Made by a program: the position numbers and the translations under genes. A stretch of DNA of 64,000 nucleotides from Streptomyces sp. TG1A-60 (GTDB taxonomy: Bacteria; Actinomycetota; Actinomycetes; Streptomycetales; Streptomycetaceae), in contig NZ_CP147520.1 in assembly GCF_037201975.1 (NCBI RefSeq), positions 2,542,001 through 2,606,000 of the forward strand. The letters run 5' to 3'. Numbering within the stretch: the first letter of the stretch is position 1; each line of letters begins with the position of its first letter. Positions 9,545 through 19,677 of this stretch are shown here, in pieces. The notes beneath the pieces are model-generated. The model searched no databases, was not told where the DNA came from, and worked only from the letters and a program-made list of their open reading frames with translations.

Positions 9545-9590
9545 AGCGCCGGTCCCGACGCCCCCGACGGGGGCACCGCGGACCGGCGCT
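9545..9590 (-). terminator. Nested stem-loop between rpmE and prfA
   Basis: An 11-bp perfect outer stem (9545-9555 with 9580-9590) encloses a smaller GCCCCC/GGGGGC hairpin (9560-9574). It lies just after the rpmE stop in the direction of transcription. No T run follows, as is common in Streptomyces. It may be a terminator or attenuator limiting read-through into prfA. Confidence 0.6.
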
Positions 9591-9599
9591 GGGGGCTCG

Positions 9600-9821
9600 C
9601 TACTTCTTGGCAGCGGCAGCCTTGCCGAAGCGGGCCTCGAAGCGGGCCACGCGGCCACCGGTGTCGAGGATCTTCTGCTTGCCCGTGTAGAACGGGTGGC
9701 ACTCGGAGCAGACCTCGGCACGGACGGCGCCGCTCTCGATCGTGCTACGGGTGGTGAACGACGCGCCACAGGTGCAGCTGACCTGCGTCTCGACGTACTC
9801 GGGGTGGATGTCGCGCTTCAA
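9600..9821 (-). CDS. rpmE: 50S ribosomal protein L31 (zinc-binding type)
   Basis: The 73-residue ribosomal protein begins [16 protein letters not shown]. It keeps four zinc-ligand cysteines (C16, C18, C38, C41), so it is the zinc-containing C+ paralogue, not the zinc-independent form made under zinc starvation. HPFYTGKQ is the family signature. The start is TTG at 9821, with GGAG five bases upstream; the longer open frame has no such site. It sits between the LCP gene and prfA. Confidence 0.96.
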   Translation of the reverse strand: MKRDIHPEYVETQVSCTCGASFTTRSTIESGAVRAEVCSECHPFYTGKQKILDTGGRVARFEARFGKAAAAKK

Positions 9822-10163
9822 GGTGTCTCCTAGTTTCGGGAGGGCGCCGGGTCGCTGCCGCGGGCTGCGAGAGCGTGAACCGGAGCCGACGTACCAGTCT
9901 GCCAGGACTGGTGCCATCTCCCAAAACCAGGGGGTGCCCCCGGGTATTCCCGGGCCCGGCTCTCACCGCAGCCGCGTGCTTCCGCTGTCCTGCCCTGGCC
10001 GCGGGCAGTCGTGCCGTTTCGGGGCGGCACGGGTGGGCGCAGCCGGCACCCCGTGAGCGCCGGGCCGCGCGATCCACCCCGGCCGGCACGCGACGGGGTG
10101 CCATGTGACCACCGGGAGCGGCTGCCGGTCGTACGTGGCCGGCCGCGCTGTTCCCCACGCCCC
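9822..10163. other. 342-base gap with several small inverted repeats
   Basis: No credible gene. The region upstream of rpmE holds an ACCAGTC/GACTGGT inverted repeat (9893-9912, 6-base loop), a CCCGGG pair around TATT near 9939-9954, and a CGTGCCG/CGGCACG hairpin (10010-10031). The first two probably belong to the rpmE promoter or leader, and the last could terminate the LCP transcript. None was assigned firmly. Confidence 0.4.
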
Positions 10164-11312
10164 TTATTGCCGGCCGGAAGCCACAACGCCGTCGGCGGTC
10201 CCCGTCGCCGTGCCCTTCGTCGCCGACTTCGGGATGGCCTTGTCGGCCTTGAGGGCGGCCCAGACCTGGTCGGCCTTCTTCTCGGCCACGAGCACCCGGT
10301 TGGGGTCGGCGGGGTCGTACCGGACCGGCAGGATCACCATGGTCATGTTCTTGGAGTCGATGCCCTTGAGGCCGCCCGCGAAGGAGGCGAGATCCTTGAC
10401 GGAGTCGAGGTCGGAGTCGGTGGTGACGGCGTCGGTGGCGGTGTCGGCGAGGTCGTAGAGCTTCTTGGGGCTGTTGAGGATCCCGACGTCCTCGACCTGC
10501 TCGATGAGCGCCTTGACGAAGGCCTGCTGGAGCTGGATACGGCCGAGGTCGGACCCGTCCCCGACACCGTGGCGCGTACGGACCAGGCCGAGCGCCTGCT
10601 CGCCGGTGAGGGTGTGCTCCCCGGCCTCCAGGTCCAGGTGGCTGTCGGGGTCCTCGATGTCCTTCGTCGTGGTGATGTCGACCCCGCCGAGGACGTTGAT
10701 CAGTTTCTCGAAGCCGGCGAAGTCGACCTCGATGTAGTGGTCCATGCGGACACCGGCCATGGACTCGACGGTCTTGACCGCGCACGCGGCGCCCCCCGTG
10801 GAGTAGGCGGAGTTGAACATCGCGTACGAGGCGGCCGGATGGGTCTTGCCGTTCGCGTCGGTGCACTCCGGCCGCTCGACGAGGGTGTCCCGGGGTATGG
10901 AGACCACGCTGGCCCGCTTGTGGCCCTCGTAGACGTGCACGACCATCGCCGTGTCGGAGCGGGCGCTGCCGTCGTCCGTGCCGCCGCCGAGCTTCTCGTT
11001 GCCGCCCGAGCGGGTGTCGGAGCCGAGGACGAGGATGTCCTGCGAGCCGTTGTCGACGTCGAGGGGCCGGTCGGTGCCGAGGACCTGGTTGATGTCGACG
11101 CTCTTGATGTTGCCGTTGAGCTTGAAGTACAGGTAACCGGCTCCCGTACCGCCGAGGACGAGGACACCGGCGGCCGTCCAGGCGGTGACCAGCAGCGCCT
11201 TGCTGCGCTTGGCGGGCCCCTTGCCGCGACGCCCGCCGGCCGCCCGGTGGCGCGGGCCGGTGGTGGCGGGCTGCCCCGGTGTACCGGGTTCGGGCGTGCT
11301 CTCGGCGGACAT
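10164..11312 (-). CDS. LytR-CpsA-Psr (LCP) family membrane-anchored glycopolymer transferase
   Basis: LCP enzymes attach lipid-linked glycopolymers such as teichoic acids to peptidoglycan outside the membrane. The 382-residue protein starts at ATG 11312 (GAGGAG upstream). It has a basic, proline-rich cytoplasmic tail, one membrane helix (about residues 38-60, LLVTAWTAAGVLVLGGTGAG) and then the LCP domain. Typical elements are ILVLGSDTRSG, SDTAMVVHV, VVSIPRDTLV with its conserved arginine and aspartate, and VRTRHGVGDGSDLGR. The gene stands alone between two likely terminators. A link with the nearby wecA-like transferase in wall polymer assembly is inference. Confidence 0.92.
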   Translation of the reverse strand: MSAESTPEPGTPGQPATTGPRHRAAGGRRGKGPAKRSKALLVTAWTAAGVLVLGGTGAGYLYFKLNGNIKSVDINQVLGTDRPLDVDNGSQDILVLGSDTRSGGNEKLGGGTDDGSARSDTAMVVHVYEGHKRASVVSIPRDTLVERPECTDANGKTHPAASYAMFNSAYSTGGAACAVKTVESMAGVRMDHYIEVDFAGFEKLINVLGGVDITTTKDIEDPDSHLDLEAGEHTLTGEQALGLVRTRHGVGDGSDLGRIQLQQAFVKALIEQVEDVGILNSPKKLYDLADTATDAVTTDSDLDSVKDLASFAGGLKGIDSKNMTMVILPVRYDPADPNRVLVAEKKADQVWAALKADKAIPKSATKGTATGTADGVVASGRQ

Positions 11313-11398
11313 CTGCTCCTCGGTTCTCTCTTTCCGGTCGGTTACCCCCTGCCCCCAGGACCAGGCCTGTCGGGTCGGATGTGGCCGTACCGCTCCAT

Positions 11399-11428
11399 GG
11401 TCACTCCGTTCGGTCAGACGGAGTGACC
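11399..11428. terminator. 11-bp stem-loop upstream of the LCP gene
   Basis: Perfect inverted repeat (11399-11409 with 11418-11428) with an 8-base loop, between the protease and LCP genes. It could be a second terminator for the protease transcript or an operator of the LCP promoter. Confidence 0.4.
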
Positions 11429-11450
11429 CGGGAAAGGGTTGCACAACGGA

Positions 11451-11483
11451 CGGTGCCCATCGCGTAAAGAGCGATGGGCACCG
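11451..11483 (-). terminator. Terminator of the secreted protease gene
   Basis: A perfect 13-bp stem (11451-11463 with 11471-11483) and a 7-base loop GTAAAGA lie 44 bases after the protease stop codon in its direction of transcription. Strong GC stem, no T run. Confidence 0.7.
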
Positions 11484-11526
11484 TGTGTGACGGGTGAGCC
11501 CGGCGGGACCGGGATCACCTGGTATT

Positions 11527-13296
11527 TCAGCCGAGAAGGTCGTACTGCGCGTAACTGGTGCCGACCGAGCCCCGTGTGCGGAAGATCTCGCTCGTGGCCT
11601 TGCCGGTGCCCTTGTAGAGGTAGAGCGTGCCGGCCTTCGTACGGGCCAGGAGGTCCGCCCTGCCGTCGCCGCTCACGTCACCGGGGGTGATGAGCGTGTT
11701 GTAGGCGCTCCAGTTGGAGCGGACCTTGATCCGGGAGGCGAAGGCGCCCGTGCCGGACTTGCCGGTGCCCTTGTAGAGGTAGACGTTCGAGCCGGTCTTG
11801 GTGCGCGCGATCAGGTCGGTCTTGCCGTCGCCGGTGAAGTCGCCGTGGCCGAGCACCGCGTTGTACGTGTTCCAGCCGGTGCCGACCTTGACGCGGCTCG
11901 CGAAGGTGCCGTTGCCCTTGCCGGGGTAGATCCACAGGGCGCCCGCCGAGTCGACCGACATCAGGTCGGGCAGGGCGTCGCCGGTGACGTCACCGGGGGT
12001 GATGATCCGGGTGCGGGTCTTCCAGTTGTCGAAGATCTGCGTGGTGGTCCACTTGCCGGACGAGGGCACGTACCGCCGCCAGAAGACGTCGCCGTCCAAG
12101 GAGCGGCGCAGCACGAAGTCCTGGTGGCCGTCCCGGTTCAGGTCGGTCTGCTGGACGAGGTTGTACCCCTTCCAGCTGCCGCGGGAGTTCAGCGACGAAC
12201 GGGAGTCGAGCGAGGAGCCCTTGGAGGCGCGGACGTAACCGGTGCCGGTCGCCTTGTTGCGCAGGAAGACGTCGGCCTTGCCGTCCCGGCTGATGTCGGA
12301 GTCGTCGATCCGCGCAGAGGCCGCGCCGACGTACTTGCTGACCTTGGCGAAGACCGGGTAGGCCCCCTTGTAGACGCAGTCCGTGACGCCCCACGAGACG
12401 ACACCGACGACCTTGTTGTTGACGACGAGCGGGCCACCGGAGTCACCGTTGCAGGTGGTGGTGGTCGTGGCGTCGGTGCCGCCGGAGGGCGGGCCCGCGC
12501 AGAGCATGTGACCCTTGACGAAGTAGCTGCCCCAGGTGTTCGCGCAGGTCGTGTCGCTCACCATCGGCAGCGTGGCCGTCTTCAGCGTCTGCGAGGTGTT
12601 CTCGTTGGTGGAGCTGGTACGGCCCCAGCCGTAGGCCTTGGCCTTCGTGCCCGCCTTGTACGAGGTGGTGTCGCCCGACGTCGTCATCCTGATCGGCGTG
12701 GCCTTGACCGGCTTCGCCAGCGTGAGGACCGCGATGTCGTTGTCGATCGACACGTCGTCGTACGAGGAGTGGTTCCACTGTCGCGAGACCGCGGTGGGGG
12801 TGCCGCCGTGGTAGTCCGTGCGCACGTACTCGCCCTCGTCGTCGAGGACGGCGGTCGGCAGCTGGTTGGTACCGGTGACGACGACGCCGTACTTGACCCA
12901 GCTGAACTGGCTCTTGTCGACGCAGTGCGCGGCGGTGAGGATCTTCGTCGGCGAGACGACCGTGCCGCCGCAGAAGAAGCCGAGGTCGCGGGTGTCGTCG
13001 TAGTACCAGAGCTGGGCCATCCACGGAGCCGAGGAGATCGTGGTGGTCGAGCCACCGATGATCATGATCTCCGGGCGCATGTCCTCCGAGCTCGCGCTCG
13101 CCGACGGCTGCCTCGCCGTCTCGCCGACGGTGTCGTCCGCCGCCATCGCTCCCGCGACCCGCGCGTCCAGCTCTTCGAACGTCGCCGACACGGTGTCCGC
13201 CTCGTGGGGCGGCGTCGCGGTCGCCGCACTCGCGGACGACATCAGCAACGTCCCGGCTATCGCGGCGGCAATGGCTCCGGGCATGGGTCTGGCCAC
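11527..13296 (-). CDS. Secreted trypsin-like serine protease with C-terminal FG-GAP/VCBS repeats
   Basis: A 589-residue exported S1-family protease. A signal peptide covers about residues 1-25 (hydrophobic AIAAAIAGTLLM, then SSASA). The mature protease starts near IIGGSTTT (79-86). The catalytic triad is complete: TAAHC (H124), DNDIAVL (D187) and GDSGGP (S286). Residues ~350-589 hold several FG-GAP-like repeats with calcium-binding DxNxDG-type loops (DLNRDGHQD, DFTGDGKTD, DVSGDGRAD), a beta-propeller-like module. About 50 residues between signal and protease look like a propeptide. The start is GTG. The gene stands alone between terminators; the substrate is unknown. Confidence 0.93.
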   Translation of the reverse strand: MARPMPGAIAAAIAGTLLMSSASAATATPPHEADTVSATFEELDARVAGAMAADDTVGETARQPSASASSEDMRPEIMIIGGSTTTISSAPWMAQLWYYDDTRDLGFFCGGTVVSPTKILTAAHCVDKSQFSWVKYGVVVTGTNQLPTAVLDDEGEYVRTDYHGGTPTAVSRQWNHSSYDDVSIDNDIAVLTLAKPVKATPIRMTTSGDTTSYKAGTKAKAYGWGRTSSTNENTSQTLKTATLPMVSDTTCANTWGSYFVKGHMLCAGPPSGGTDATTTTTCNGDSGGPLVVNNKVVGVVSWGVTDCVYKGAYPVFAKVSKYVGAASARIDDSDISRDGKADVFLRNKATGTGYVRASKGSSLDSRSSLNSRGSWKGYNLVQQTDLNRDGHQDFVLRRSLDGDVFWRRYVPSSGKWTTTQIFDNWKTRTRIITPGDVTGDALPDLMSVDSAGALWIYPGKGNGTFASRVKVGTGWNTYNAVLGHGDFTGDGKTDLIARTKTGSNVYLYKGTGKSGTGAFASRIKVRSNWSAYNTLITPGDVSGDGRADLLARTKAGTLYLYKGTGKATSEIFRTRGSVGTSYAQYDLLG

Positions 13297-13369
13297 TCAA
13301 TTCCCCCCAGGGAGTACAGCGGTTGATCACAACCATGAAGACCGTGATCGTACATGTGTCCCATACAAA

Positions 13370-13404
13370 GCCGGGGCCACCCTCACAAAGAGGGTGGCCC
13401 CGGC
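13370..13404 (-). terminator. Terminator of rho
   Basis: A perfect 14-bp GC-rich stem (13370-13383 with 13391-13404), 7-base loop CACAAAG, lies 37 bases after the rho stop. The flanking CATACAAAG reads as CTTTGTATG downstream of the stem on the transcribed strand, a weak T-rich tail. Confidence 0.8.
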
Positions 13405-13440
13405 GTGGTACCGGCGCGCGGTCCCGGGCTGTCAGTCGGC

Positions 13441-15444
13441 CTAGTCGCCGTTCCCGGGCGTGGGCGTCGTCTTCTGGATCTGCATCAGGAACTCGGCGTT
13501 CGACTTCGTCTGCTTCATCTTGTCGAGGAGCAGCTCGACCGCCTGCTGCTGGTCGAGGGCGTGCAGCACCCGGCGCAGCTTCCAGACGATGGCGAGCTCG
13601 TCGGGGGCGAGCAGGATCTCTTCCTTACGGGTACCGGACGCGTCCACGTCCACCGCCGGGAAGATCCTCTTGTCCGCGAGCTTCCGGTCGAGCTTCAGCT
13701 CGGCGTTGCCCGTGCCCTTGAACTCCTCGAAGATCACCTCGTCCATGCGGGACCCGGTGTCCACCAGGGCGGTGGCGAGGATCGTGAGCGAGCCGCCGTC
13801 CTCGATGTTCCGCGCGGCACCGAAGAAGCGCTTCGGCGGGTACAGCGCGGTCGAGTCGACACCACCGGACAGGATGCGGCCGGAAGCGGGCGCGGCCAGG
13901 TTGTACGCACGGCCCAGACGCGTGATCGAGTCGAGCAGTACGACCACGTCGTGGCCCAGCTCCACCAGCCGCTTGGCGCGCTCGATGGCGAGCTCGGCGA
14001 CCGTCGTGTGGTCCTCGGCCGGGCGGTCGAAGGTCGAGGAGATGACCTCGCCCTTGACCGACCGCTGCATGTCGGTGACCTCTTCCGGACGCTCGTCGAC
14101 GAGGACGACCATCAGGTGGCACTCGGGGTTGTTGTGCGTGATCGCGTTGGCGATGGCCTGCATGATCATGGTCTTGCCGGTCTTCGGCGGGGCCACGATC
14201 AGACCGCGCTGGCCCTTTCCGATCGGCGACACGAGGTCGATGATGCGGGTGGTCAGCACGCCCGGGTCCGTCTCCAGACGGAGGCGGTCCTGCGGGTACA
14301 GCGGCGTCAGCTTGTTGAACTCCGGGCGGCCACGGCCGTGTTCGGGCGCCATGCCGTTGACGGAGTCCAGGCGGACCAGCGCGTTGAACTTCTCGCGGCG
14401 CTCGCCCTCCTTCGGCTGACGCACGGCACCGGTGACGTGGTCACCCTTGCGCAGGCCGTTCTTGCGGACCTGGGCGAGGGAGACGTACACGTCGTTCGGG
14501 CCCGGCAGGTAGCCGGAGGTACGGATGAAGGCGTAGTTGTCGAGGATGTCCAGGATGCCCGCGACGGGGATCAGGACGTCGTCCTCGGCGAGCTGCGGCT
14601 CGGAGGCGCCCATCTCGTCGCGGCCCCGACGGCCCCGACGGTCGCGGTAGCGGCCTCGACGGCCACGCCGGCCGCCCTCGAAGTCGTCGTCGTCCTGCGG
14701 GCCGTTGTCACGCTGACGGTCCTGGCGGCCACCGCCCTGCTGCGGGCTCTGCTGCTGGCCGCGCTGGCCACCGCCGCCCTGCTGCTCGTCGCCCTTGCCC
14801 CGACGGCCGCGGTCACCGCGGTCACCGCGGTCACGGCCACGCTCGCGGCGGCCCTGACGGCCCTCGCCGCCCTGGTCACCTGCGTCGGCCTTGGCCTCGG
14901 CCTGCGCCGGGGCAGGCGTCTCGGCCTTGGGCTCGCTCTTCGCCTCGGCGGTGACCGACTCGGGGCTGCCCGCGTCGGCGGTGGCACGACGACGACGGCG
15001 CTCGGTGGGCGCCTCGTCGCCGCCGGCCGGCTGGCCGGGGATCTCGATCTGCTGCTGGGCCACGGCCTTGTCGGCCTTGTCGGCGGGTGCCTCGGCCTTC
15101 TTGGCGGCGGCCTTCTCGGCCGGGGCGGCGTCGTCGCCCGTGCGCGCCTTGGAGGTGGCGCGGCGCTTGGGCTTGGTCTCGGTGGCTGCCTCGGCCTTCG
15201 CCGGGGCATCCCCTCCCGCCTGCGCCTCCTTGATGACCTCGATCAGCTGGCTCTTGCGCATACGCGCGGTGCCTCTGATGCCGAGGCCGGATGCGACCTG
15301 CTGCAGCTCGGCCAGCACCATGCCCTCTAGGCCGGTACCGCGGCGCCGCCGGGAGCCGGCACCGCTGGCAGGCGCGGCGTCCGTGGCGGGCGCGGCAGCG
15401 GTGTCCTCGACACGTGCGCCCATCAGATCGGTGGTGTCGCTCAC
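13441..15444 (-). CDS. rho: Transcription termination factor Rho
   Basis: Rho is the hexameric RNA-dependent ATPase that ends transcription. At 667 residues it is much longer than E. coli Rho (419). After an N-terminal helical domain (about 38-75, [19 protein letters not shown]...) comes a ~220-residue low-complexity insert rich in Ala, Glu, Lys and Arg, then [15 protein letters not shown] stretches before the cold-shock-like RNA-binding domain. Such inserts are usual in high-GC Gram-positives. The ATPase core has Walker A PPKTGKT at about 417-423 and [10 protein letters not shown]. The start is GTG with AAGGA upstream. Confidence 0.97.
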   Translation of the reverse strand: MSDTTDLMGARVEDTAAAPATDAAPASGAGSRRRRGTGLEGMVLAELQQVASGLGIRGTARMRKSQLIEVIKEAQAGGDAPAKAEAATETKPKRRATSKARTGDDAAPAEKAAAKKAEAPADKADKAVAQQQIEIPGQPAGGDEAPTERRRRRATADAGSPESVTAEAKSEPKAETPAPAQAEAKADAGDQGGEGRQGRRERGRDRGDRGDRGRRGKGDEQQGGGGQRGQQQSPQQGGGRQDRQRDNGPQDDDDFEGGRRGRRGRYRDRRGRRGRDEMGASEPQLAEDDVLIPVAGILDILDNYAFIRTSGYLPGPNDVYVSLAQVRKNGLRKGDHVTGAVRQPKEGERREKFNALVRLDSVNGMAPEHGRGRPEFNKLTPLYPQDRLRLETDPGVLTTRIIDLVSPIGKGQRGLIVAPPKTGKTMIMQAIANAITHNNPECHLMVVLVDERPEEVTDMQRSVKGEVISSTFDRPAEDHTTVAELAIERAKRLVELGHDVVVLLDSITRLGRAYNLAAPASGRILSGGVDSTALYPPKRFFGAARNIEDGGSLTILATALVDTGSRMDEVIFEEFKGTGNAELKLDRKLADKRIFPAVDVDASGTRKEEILLAPDELAIVWKLRRVLHALDQQQAVELLLDKMKQTKSNAEFLMQIQKTTPTPGNGD

Positions 15445-15851
15445 GAAGGGTCCTTCCCTGGAGCGGACGTCGGCCTTCTGGCTCGGCGACCGGTTGTGCT
15501 GTCCGGCTTCGGTCCTGTTCGGGTGGACCGTGCCGGGGCGGTGGTCCGCCTAAGGCGGCGGAGGAAATTTCTGGTGATTCGGCGCTTGTCCGGGCCGTGG
15601 CACTGAGTGTCTGTGTCACGCGGCTCGGCCACGCCGGTTCCGGAGCCTGCTCGGCAGACCGCTCAGTGCCTGCGTACGGCGTACAGCTTGACGTACGAAG
15701 CACAGTGCGGCTTGGGAGACTCCCGGAAGAATGGTTGTCCCGGACGGGGACGACAAGCACCTCGCCATGGCTGAGGCAGGTGCAGACTTGAGATTAACAC
15801 TACCGGATCCAACAAACATTCCCCCTCTCGAAATCCGGCAACCGAACGCCC
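15445..15851 (-). promoter_or_regulatory. rho leader and promoter region
   Basis: A 407-base gap between thrB and rho with no convincing ORF. The part near 15790-15830 is clearly AT-richer than its surroundings (AGATTAACACTACC, CAACAAACATT) and is the likely promoter for rho. That would leave a long 5' leader of about 330 bases, which suits a Rho gene that regulates itself. No exact hexamers are claimed. Confidence 0.35.
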
Positions 15852-16796
15852 CTACTCGTCGCCGGTTCCGGCGACCGTGGTGGTGGTGAGCGGCAGGACG
15901 CACGCCCCTCGGGCGTCGAGGTCCAGCCGGTTGGCGGCCCAGTCCTCGCCCGCGAGGTGGGACACCTTGTCGGCGCTGGCCTCGTCGGCCAGGGCCAGAA
16001 CCGTGGGTCCGGCGCCGGAGATGACCGCCGGGACGCCGTCGGCCCGCAGTCGCTCGACCAGGGCCGCGCTCTCCGGCATGGCGGGCGCCCGGTACTCCTG
16101 GTGCAGCCGGTCCTCGGTGGCGGGCAGCAGCAGCTCGGGGCGCCTGGTCAGGGCTTCCACGAGCAGGGCCGCCCGGCCGGCGTTGGTCGCCGCGTCGGCG
16201 TGCGGGACGGTGCGCGGAAGCAGCCCGCGCGCCGTCTCCGTCAGAACCGGCTTTCCGGGGACGAAAACCACCGGAACGATGGAACCGGAGGGATCCATCC
16301 TGATCGCCCGCGCGGCGCCGCCCTCCATCCAGGAGAGCGTGAAACCGCCGAGGAGACAAGCCGCGACGTTGTCGGGGTGGCCCTCGATCTCCGTGGCCAG
16401 TTCGAGTAGCGCGGCGTCGTCGAGCCGGTGGTCACCGCCTATGGTCACGGCGCGGGCGGCGACTATGCCGGCGCAGATGGCGGCGGAGGAGGAGCCGAGG
16501 CCGCGGCCGTGCGGGATGCGGTTGGCGCACACGATCTCCAGGCCCCGGGGCTGTCCGCCCAGCAGGTCGAAGGCGGTGCGCAGGGAGCGGACGAGCAGAT
16601 GCCGCTCGTCGCGTGGGAGCGTCTCGCTGCCCTCCCCCGCGATGTCGACGTGCAGGCCGGAGTCGGCCACCCGGACGACCACGTCGTCGTAGAGCCCCAG
16701 CGACAGGCCGAGGGCGTCGAAGCCCGGGCCGAGGTTGGCGCTGGTGGCGGGGACGCGCACCCGTACGGCGGCGGCGCGGAACGCTGGACCGGCCAT
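15852..16796 (-). CDS. thrB: Homoserine kinase
   Basis: ThrB phosphorylates L-homoserine with ATP, the step before threonine synthase. The 314-residue protein starts at ATG 16796 with AAGGAG upstream. It has the GHMP-kinase signature PHGRGLGSSSAA, an N-terminal VRVPATSANLGPGFDALG and a C-terminal ISGAGPTVLAL motif. It is the third gene of a hom-thrC-thrB set read leftward. The 289-base gap after thrC and a possible promoter suggest it can also be expressed separately. Confidence 0.96.
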   Translation of the reverse strand: MAGPAFRAAAVRVRVPATSANLGPGFDALGLSLGLYDDVVVRVADSGLHVDIAGEGSETLPRDERHLLVRSLRTAFDLLGGQPRGLEIVCANRIPHGRGLGSSSAAICAGIVAARAVTIGGDHRLDDAALLELATEIEGHPDNVAACLLGGFTLSWMEGGAARAIRMDPSGSIVPVVFVPGKPVLTETARGLLPRTVPHADAATNAGRAALLVEALTRRPELLLPATEDRLHQEYRAPAMPESAALVERLRADGVPAVISGAGPTVLALADEASADKVSHLAGEDWAANRLDLDARGACVLPLTTTTVAGTGDE

Positions 16797-16933
16797 CGCT
16801 CGATGACTCTCCTTGAGCTGCGAGATTGACGATTGTCGAATGACATTCGATGCGTATGTGAGGGCCCTGCCGCCGCTGAAGACGGCGCGGCGCCGCACCC
16901 TTGCAGGGCGTATGCGGCAGGCGGGTTCACTAC

Positions 16934-16963
16934 AGCCTATCGAAGGAAGGTTCTGTGGCGACA
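16934..16963 (-). promoter_or_regulatory. Possible thrB promoter
   Basis: On the minus strand TAGGCT (16934-16939) matches the Streptomyces vegetative -10 consensus. TGTCGC (16958-16963) is a weak -35 match 18 bases upstream. The pair lies about 140 bases before the thrB start. Confidence 0.3.
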
Positions 16964-17085
16964 TAGGGCGCACAGGAGGCGCACGATGCGTGTCGTAAGC
17001 CCCCTGTGCACCCCCTGTCGGGTCCTGTCAGGGTTATCCCCCGGGAATCGGCGTCTACGCGTGGCTCCCAGGCCGTTTCGAACGG

Positions 17086-18144
17086 CTACGCGAGGCCGAG
17101 GCGCTCGGCCGCCGTCGGCGCGTCCACCGGTACGGTGACGGGCTGCGGGGCACCGGCGACGGCCCAGTCGGGGTCCTTCAGGCCGTTGCCGGTGACCGTG
17201 CAGACGATGGTCTGGCCGGGGTCCACCCTGCCGTTCTCGGCGGCCTTCAGCAGACCGGCCACGGAGGCGGCGGAGGCGGGCTCCACGAAGACACCCTCCT
17301 GCGCGGCCAACAGCCGGTAGGCGCGCAGGATCTCACGGTCCGTCACCTCATCGATGGAACCGCCCGACTCGTCCCGCGCGGCCAGGGCGTACTGCCAGGA
17401 CGCGGGGTTGCCGATACGGATCGCGGTGGCGATCGTCGACGGGTCCTTGACGACCTCGCCGCGCACGATCGGGGCGGAGCCGGATGCCTGGAAACCCCAC
17501 ATGCGGGGGGTCTTCGCGGCGATGCCGTCGGCGGCGTACTCCTTGTAGCCCTTCCAGTACGCCGTGATGTTGCCCGCGTTGCCGACCGGCAGGACGTGGA
17601 TGTCGGGGGCGTCGCCGAGCATGTCCACGATCTCGAACGCGGCGGTCTTCTGGCCCTCTATACGCACCGGATTGACCGAATTGACCAGCGCCACCGGGTA
17701 GTTGTCGCTCAGTTCACGCGCGAGGGTGAGGCAGTCGTCGAAGTTGCCGTCGACCTGGAGGATCTTCGCGCCGTGCACCAGGGCCTGGCCCATCTTGCCC
17801 AGCGCGATCTTGCCCTGCGGGACGAGCACCGCTGAGACCATGCCCGCGCGGACGGCGTACGCGGCGGCGGAGGCGGACGTGTTGCCCGTGGAGGCGCAGA
17901 TGACGGCCTTCGCGCCCTCTTCCTTGGCCCGGGTGATGGCCATGGTCATCCCACGGTCCTTGAAGGACCCCGTCGGGTTGGCACCCTCCACCTTGAGGTG
18001 GACCTCGCAGCCCGTGCGCTCGGAGAGCACCTGCGCGGGTACGAGGGGCGTGCCGCCCTCTCGGAGCGTCACGACCTGCGTGGTGTCGGAGACGGGCAGC
18101 CGGTCCCGGTACTCCTCGATGATTCCGCGCCACTGGTGGGTCAT
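17086..18144 (-). CDS. thrC: Threonine synthase
   Basis: This PLP-dependent enzyme converts O-phosphohomoserine to threonine. At 352 residues it is the short form typical of actinobacteria. The Schiff-base lysine is K62 in [11 protein letters not shown]. The phosphate-binding glycine loop is seen at [16 protein letters not shown], and [13 protein letters not shown] is the conserved substrate-site loop. It starts six bases after the hom stop, so translation is probably coupled. Confidence 0.97.
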   Translation of the reverse strand: MTHQWRGIIEEYRDRLPVSDTTQVVTLREGGTPLVPAQVLSERTGCEVHLKVEGANPTGSFKDRGMTMAITRAKEEGAKAVICASTGNTSASAAAYAVRAGMVSAVLVPQGKIALGKMGQALVHGAKILQVDGNFDDCLTLARELSDNYPVALVNSVNPVRIEGQKTAAFEIVDMLGDAPDIHVLPVGNAGNITAYWKGYKEYAADGIAAKTPRMWGFQASGSAPIVRGEVVKDPSTIATAIRIGNPASWQYALAARDESGGSIDEVTDREILRAYRLLAAQEGVFVEPASAASVAGLLKAAENGRVDPGQTIVCTVTGNGLKDPDWAVAGAPQPVTVPVDAPTAAERLGLA

Positions 18145-18150
18145 TGCTGG

Positions 18151-19448
18151 TTACTCTCCTTCAACCCGCATGATGCTGGCGACACCCCGCACGGTGTCGA
18201 GGTCGCGCAGCGCCTCGACGGTCCCGGTGAGGGAGGCGTCGGAGGCGCGGTGTGTGACGACGACGAGAGAGGCCTCGCCGCCGCCGTCCAGTCGTCCTTG
18301 CTGTCGAACCGTATCGATCGACACCCCGTGCTCTGCGAACACGGTCGCCACCTGGGCGAGAACACCCGGTTTGTCGGCGACGTCGAGGCTGATGTGGTAG
18401 CGCGTGACGACCTCGCCCATCGGCGAGACCGGCAGGGCGGCGTACGCGGACTCGCCGGGCCCGGTGGCGCCGGCGAGCCGGTTGCGGCAGACCGCCACGA
18501 GGTCGCCGAGCACGGCGGAGGCGGTGGGCGCGCCACCCGCGCCCGGACCGTAGAACATCAGCTGCCCTGCGGCGTCCGACTCCACGAACACCGCGTTGTA
18601 CGCGCCGCGCACGGAGGCGAGCGGGTGGACCAGCGGGATCATCGCGGGGTGCACGCGCGCGGTGACCGCCCCGCCGTCCGCGGCCCGCTCGCAGATGGCG
18701 AGCAGCTTGATGGTGCAGCCCATGTTCCTGGCGGAGACGAAGTCGGCCGCCGTCACCTCGGTCATGCCCTCGCGGTAGACGTCGTCGAGCCGCACCCGCG
18801 AGTGGAAGGCGATACCGGCGAGGATCGCGGCCTTGGCGGCGGCGTCGAAGCCCTCGACGTCGGCGGTCGGGTCGGCCTCCGCGTACCCGAGCGCGGTGGC
18901 CTCGTCGAGGGCCTCCTGGTAACCCGCCCCCGTGCTGTCCATCTTGTCGAGGATGAAGTTCGTCGTGCCGTTGACGATTCCCATCACCCGGTTGATCTTG
19001 TCGCCGGCGAGGGACTCGCGCAGCGGCCGGATCAGCGGGATGGCACCGGCGACGGCGGCCTCGTAGTAGAGGTCCTTGTCGGCCTCGTCGGCCACCGCGT
19101 GCAGGGCGGCACCGTCCTGGGCGAGGAGGGCCTTGTTGGCGGAGACGACTGAGGCGCCGTGTTCGAAGGCGGTGGTGATGAGGGTGCGGGCGGGCTCGAT
19201 ACCTCCGATGACCTCGACGACGACGTCGATGTCCCCCGTTTGACCAAGGCGGTCGCATCGGTGGTGACGAGCGCCGGGTCGATGCCCTCGCGCACCCGGG
19301 AGGGCCGCCGGACGGCGACGCCCGTGAGCTCGACCGGGGCGCCGATGCGTGCGGCGAGGTCGTCGGCGTGCGTCGTCATGATGCGCGCCACCTCTGAGCC
19401 GACAACTCCACAGCCCAGCAGCGCCACCTTCAGCGGACGCGTACGCAT
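18151..19448 (-). CDS. hom: Homoserine dehydrogenase with C-terminal ACT domain, frameshifted as read
   Basis: The enzyme reduces aspartate semialdehyde to homoserine. The NAD-binding N-terminus (RPLKVALLGCGVVGSEVARI) and the rest (DIDVVVEVIGGIEPARTLI... NGTTNFILDKM) lie in different frames. They meet at a C run (plus strand 19233-19237, five bases) between ALVKRG and DIDVVV. One more base restores 432 residues, the normal length. The last ~80 residues (RYHISLDVADKPGVLAQVA) form an ACT domain, the likely site of threonine feedback. The start is one of two adjacent ATGs (19451 or 19448) after GAGG. A base-calling error is likely. Confidence 0.9.
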
Positions 19449-19587
19449 CATCCGACCTCGTTTCCTCACATACCGAATACGGTGGGACCAGTCTCACTCA
19501 CCGGACGGGAGTTTCTACCCTTCGTCCGGATTGTGAGACATGTATTTCATTTTCTCAGGTCCGGGAGACGGAGATCTTCCGGCCTGC

Positions 19588-19677
19588 GGCTTCCCTGCGG
19601 CTGGCGGTTTCGCCGCGGCCGATGGTTTCCCTGCAGCCGACGGCTTCCCTGCAGCTGGCGGTTTCCCTGGGGTCTGG
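19588..19677. repeat. Five imperfect 18-bp tandem repeats between hom and lysA
   Basis: Five consecutive 18-base units of the form GGYTTCCCTGCRGCYGRC lie in the 421-base gap between the hom start and the lysA stop. The unit is a multiple of three, and neither strand gives a credible protein with start and ribosome site. The rest of the gap (19678-19869) is pyrimidine-rich low-complexity DNA (CTTCCC/CTTTCC runs). The hom promoter presumably lies between 19452 and 19560. Confidence 0.6.

Noticed and set aside
11494..13326. 610-codon plus-strand open frame opposite the protease
   Set aside because: The complete signal peptide and catalytic triad are on the minus strand; the plus frame has no family features.
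13354..15330. 658-codon plus-strand open frame opposite rho
   Set aside because: The minus strand encodes an unmistakable Rho; the plus frame is compositional shadow with no motifs.
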